Below, piece by piece: positions 59,900 to 64,000 of a stretch of DNA of 64,000 bases (position 1 is the first letter of the stretch; each line of letters begins with the position of its first letter). The notes beneath the pieces are model-generated. The model searched no databases. It saw only the letters and a program-made list of their open reading frames with translations, and had not been told where the DNA came from. Origin of the DNA: Apostichopus japonicus (lineage: Eukaryota > Echinodermata > Holothuroidea > Aspidochirotida > Stichopodidae). The position numbers were made by a program, and so were the translations under genes. The stretch spans positions 8,965,013 to 9,029,012 of the forward strand of contig NC_092577.1 in assembly GCF_037975245.1 (NCBI RefSeq), given 5' to 3'.

Positions 59900-62800
59900 T
59901 TTCATCATTAATATATAACGTACAATGGAGACAGGCTGGGGCCCTACAATCATATTGCGCGCTAGGGAAAACTATGTGGGACTATCAAAATATGGGATAT
60001 GTGACCAGTGCAAAGAGGGCACCCGGTAGCGAGCTTTTTTCAAAACATGTTTGCAATTATGTGTAAATAGTGCATTATGATTGGTCGAAAAAGTTACGTC
60101 ATCACCATTGTAATCTTCACTTAGAGGTTAACAAAGTTCATTCGTTGCAAAAAAGATATACCCGTCGTATATGTACTGTGTTATGCAATAGTTTCCTCTA
60201 TATATGATGTACCTCAATGAAGATACATATAATTCAACATTTCAGTTGTGGAAGTTAAGCCTTGATTATTCGCGTACCATTTTCCAAATTTTAGACAGTC
60301 CTAATTTAGTCGCGCAATTCACTCACGTTTTGTACCGATTTAGACAATTGCTGTTGTCAAGTTTAGCCGATATTCATTTAAGACTCGTGTACTCTCGTCG
60401 TGAAGTTGATCTTAGTGCGCCCGTTCCACGAAACGAATTCCGATTTCAATAGAACCGCTTATGATTCTTCAATACCGTAAACACGACGCAATGGAACGTA
60501 GCGTATGTATCATCAGTAAGGTTTACATTAAAAGTGGTCATGGCCCCATCTCGGATCTTCAGTCGGGGGATTGTTGCAATCATCCGGGTGAGATGTGGAC
60601 TCGTGCTACAGTTGTATCATCACCTCTGACTTCACTTTTTAAGTATTTATTAGTAAAACATTGCGTTGAGGGTTACTTATGTAGAAATGCTAGATAGTCT
60701 TAATATACACCAGAATGCACAATTGTATGTTAATATTTTCTTGATGGCTGTAACTATAACTTTGTTCTTCCGGTCATTTCCATCCTGTTTTGCTGAAGTT
60801 AATCAACAACGGAGAACTGACCGGGACGATCAATTCGAACAGAGCAAAATAGTATGTTTCTAGAGCCGGACTCTTAACACGGACCCTTGCAATCCTAATA
60901 TTACTTGTTAGAATACCACTCTATTGCTCATTATATCTACACTTTCATTTGTCAAATTGTGTATAATTTCTTTCCTTTTTTATATTTGTGTATTAAACAG
61001 TGGTTTTGAGGTGGTTTTCATTTTCGTTAACCAATCTGTAGATTGCTTGTCAAGACATATTCAGAGTTGGACATCGCCGCTTGTAGTTTTCATCTACACA
61101 GTTTGCGTACTGAAAAGGCATATTACCCACATAGGACAAAAAAACATCGGAAATTTACAATGTTTGCCTATTGATGGAAGTAACTGACAGCAATGCATAT
61201 ACGTACAGCAGGTACTTAAGAACGGCTGATATGACAGAATAAACACAGCAAGGCATAAATACCAAATATGAATTGTATTATCAAATAAAGTCTTTGATTG
61301 CGTAAACTATAAAACATGAATTTTGAAACCAGTTACAACTATAGACTGTTTTCTACCGATATCTATTTAGCATTCAGGTTCGTATATTAGAAAGTCATAT
61401 GCCCACACGACGCCATCTTGTCAAATGGATGTTCTTCATTCCTGTTTCCATGTGTTCTTCTATCGTGATTTCATCTGTCATTAAAGTATTAAAGGATTCT
61501 AGACTTAAATTTTACTCTGGATGATAAACCTCAAAAGCGATGATCGTGCTGGTAAGTAACGTACATGAGACAGTTATGGTGAAGCTATGTATGTACTGAT
61601 ATACTAAACACTTCATAAATAACACAGGCTATGTTAAATTTATCACAACATATAATTATATCTACATGGCGTCTTCAAGGCAATTTCAATGTATAAGATT
61701 TAAAATCCATGCCTGTATGATCATATTTCAATGTCGATTTAAATATTTCATTAATTTGAAGGGAAGAATTTTAAGCTCATGTTAGTCAAACTCTAATTAT
61801 GTAAATCCTGATTATTAATTATAAATAATTATAATAGTTATAATTATAAATAGTTCATTCTTTCAACCACAACATATCTCTTCCAGTCAGAGCATGTGCT
61901 ATCATTTCACGTTATTGCTGACAGACCAGATCATAAATATACTAACAGTGAGTCCTGTCTAAACTTACATTTATAATTGTAATATTTTCATAGCAGGCCT
62001 TGCGCCTTTAGGCTTAGGTCCAACTTAAATGAATGAATCGGGATGGAAATCATTTAATAGATTCCTCAAGATATAGGCTTATTTTTCAGCTTGCAATTAT
62101 ATGCATGAGAGAGATGTATTTGTCTTACTTTCTATCCGTATGGAACATGGAGTATATTATGTGGGAAGAATATGGGCCATTGGATCAGTTTTAATAAGAT
62201 AAATCTAGTGGGAAGTTCATGGAACATGGTATAAGTTAGGCATATATGTGGGAAGTAAGAACATTGAATAAGTTAAAATATGCTTACCCAGTGGGAATGT
62301 GGTTCTTGTCAGTAAAACTACGGTGAAACATAATAGTATTCTTAAACTCTGCAAAACTTCCTGGTAATTAGGAAGAATATTAAAACCAAAAAAAATAAGC
62401 AGATTAATTTTAAGAATTTTACCGATATTTAAGATGTTTTGTTTTATATGATAGCAATCACGTGACTGATATGTTGGCTTTATCAGGGTTACCAGGACGA
62501 TGCATGGTAAAGGTTATTTTACTGAAAGTATTAGAAAAATATAAATCATGTGAGATTCAAACTAATAAAGCTTATAAAAGAACCGTTACTATTATTTTCC
62601 TCTGACCGAGTCTCAGTCGTGCTGCTTAAAGCAGCAGTTTAACTTAGGCTAACAATTTTAACCTGGTAGGCTAATAGTATACACAAAAGTGTGTATGATA
62701 ACAGTGTGTCATCTTTCTCTCTAATGGCATCAATAAAGGTTACTGAGGGAATAATTATTAAATTTGATTTGATCCTTAACGTTAATATTTCGTCATCTGC

Positions 62801-64000
62801 GTGCTTTGTATTGCTGCACTATACACATTAAAGACCAAATTGGAAAACTTTAAAAAAAGAAAACAGATTTTAACCTCACTTTTTGCAATAAACCTTGACT
62901 ATAGTAAAACGTATGACGTACAATTTTATCTAATGTCACTATCGATTAGCATCGATACAATAATAAAAAATTAACTCAAACAGATTCTTTAACATGCAAA
63001 TGAATAACCGTTATATCTACAATTAAGAGAGAGCCTCGCAAAATTGTTAAGCACGCCATTTAAACTGACGACCTGTTAGTGACATTCTTAAAAGATATCA
63101 TGAATATTGATAACAAAACAGAAAGTTGATGTTTTTAAGGGCAGGTTAATATTATATTACTTCAAAGGTCGATGTTCGTGTGAACGATAAACAGTAAATA
63201 AGAGATAAGGAGAGATTCACCTTTAAGTAATCTTTGTCGAGCCAGAGTCCTGTTGGTAAAGTGATTGGTTCTGTTGACTTATAAAATTATACGTTGATTC
63301 ATGATAATTTTGTTGAGTTAGTTTTTAACCAAGCATTCTGTATCAATGTATTTTCAACAGATCATCGCTTTGAAAGATAATCATGGATAATATCACTCAA
63401 CGGAAAAGAAAAGTGAAGACCCAAGTTTATCCCGCCAACCAGTCACTTAAATTGTTGTGACGTCATAATCGATGGAGCGCCTTACAGTGCAAGGTTTGCT
63501 GTAATTACATAGTTTTGTAGTAGTAACTTAATCATAAGAAAGCTGATGTTTAAAATAAAGATCTAAAGGAATTGTCTGGTGGAAGATTTTGATACATTGT
63601 CCTTGTAGTTATTATTTTTCTCTTTCTAACCATGTAAAAATTGTCCCCATTCGACGTTTTCTTCTTGTAGAAATCTGGTTTTCAAATTCACCAGTTTCTC
63701 ACCAAAAGTACCGTTTGTTCGAACGCTTCAATATGGTGATTGACGTAGTGCTTGCAGATAGGCAAAACAGGCGACTTGAAGTTAGCACTCCCAACTCCGC
63801 AGCAAATTAACTCACGTGTAAGCACATTGGATTGCCTCATATATATATAACGTACATACTCGCGAACGTATATACTACGATGCTCAGTTGGTGTACTTGT
63901 ATAGCCTTACACATAGTACACTCACACTCAAACCACAGTTCATAAACTGTTCTTCGAAATCGCTGAAATAAAATTCACGGATCAAATTAACAGTAAAAGG
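59900..64000. other. AT-rich end of the window, no recognised features
   Basis: ORFs of 65-87 aa near 60204, 60461, 60924 and 63589 on the plus strand have no motif I recognise and no convincing splice context. A faint ~60-bp periodicity (GTGGGAAG with GGAACATGG) is present near 62140-62300. TGACGTCA occurs at 63458-63465. Confidence 0.3.

Noticed and set aside
1-64000. CRISPR array
   Set aside because: The tandem arrays have no unique spacers between constant repeats and the sequence is eukaryotic in style.
1-64000. tRNA, rRNA or snRNA genes
   Set aside because: I looked for B-box-like GGTTCGA strings and cloverleaf context; the one near 45500 has no matching stems. A covariance-model scan would settle this.

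Overview
The window looks like nuclear DNA of a marine invertebrate deuterostome. My best guess is an echinoderm, probably a sea cucumber. This rests on gene style (tiny exons of an NLR-like leucine-rich-repeat gene separated by multi-kilobase AT-rich introns) and on repeat style (many poly-G/poly-C tracts, CAGGGGCG-ended MITEs, RTE-like and CR1/Rex1-like LINE tails, a Penelope-type hammerhead remnant). The species is an inference from memory, not a database result. There are no bacterial-type operons, and most long ORFs here are accidents of repeats.

Layout. (1) About 1.27-22 kb, plus strand: the 3' half of one spliced gene. Exons at 1271-1479, 12791-12867, 18319-18377 and 21247-21282 join with consistent splice phases into one reading frame that starts in a leucine-rich-repeat segment and stops in the fourth exon; a further small exon at 22120-22150 may be 3' UTR or an alternative C-terminus. 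(2) The introns are packed with repeats: a CAGG-type MITE with 5-bp target duplications (3254-3845), an RTE-like LINE tail inside a GGACAATT minisatellite (5.0-5.7 kb), CpG-rich palindromic units in inverted arrangement (6.2-7.6 and 9.2-9.5 kb), a Penelope/hammerhead remnant (14.0 kb), an LTR-like 600-bp repeat (14.6-15.2 kb) and a second LINE tail inside another minisatellite (15.4-15.95 kb). (3) 23-28 kb is repeat-rich: a 1.34-kb MITE, a 16-copy 27-bp minisatellite, a 57-bp-arm foldback and an AT array. (4) 28-39.5 kb is AT-rich and largely featureless to me, apart from two similar exon-like ends near 34.7 and 36.5 kb. (5) 39.5-60 kb holds the second LTR-like copy, two large DNA-transposon-like units, a Rex1/CR1-like LINE fragment, and a diverged local duplication. 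(6) 60-64 kb shows nothing I can assign.

The most interesting content is the pair of DNA-transposon-like units at 40762-44505 (3.7 kb) and 51028-58147 (7.1 kb). Both have 5'-CAC...GTG-3' ends flanked by TA. Both carry, on the minus strand, decayed intron-containing remains of what I read as the same protein type: a SAM-like N-terminal exon is visible in one, and a C-terminal motif of the form hydrophobic-YP-xx-FIQK is visible in both. The 7.1-kb unit still has exons that join in phase, and its terminal exon is duplicated in tandem. A diverged copy of its left flank at 59.54-59.80 kb looks like an empty site and supports insertion at TA.
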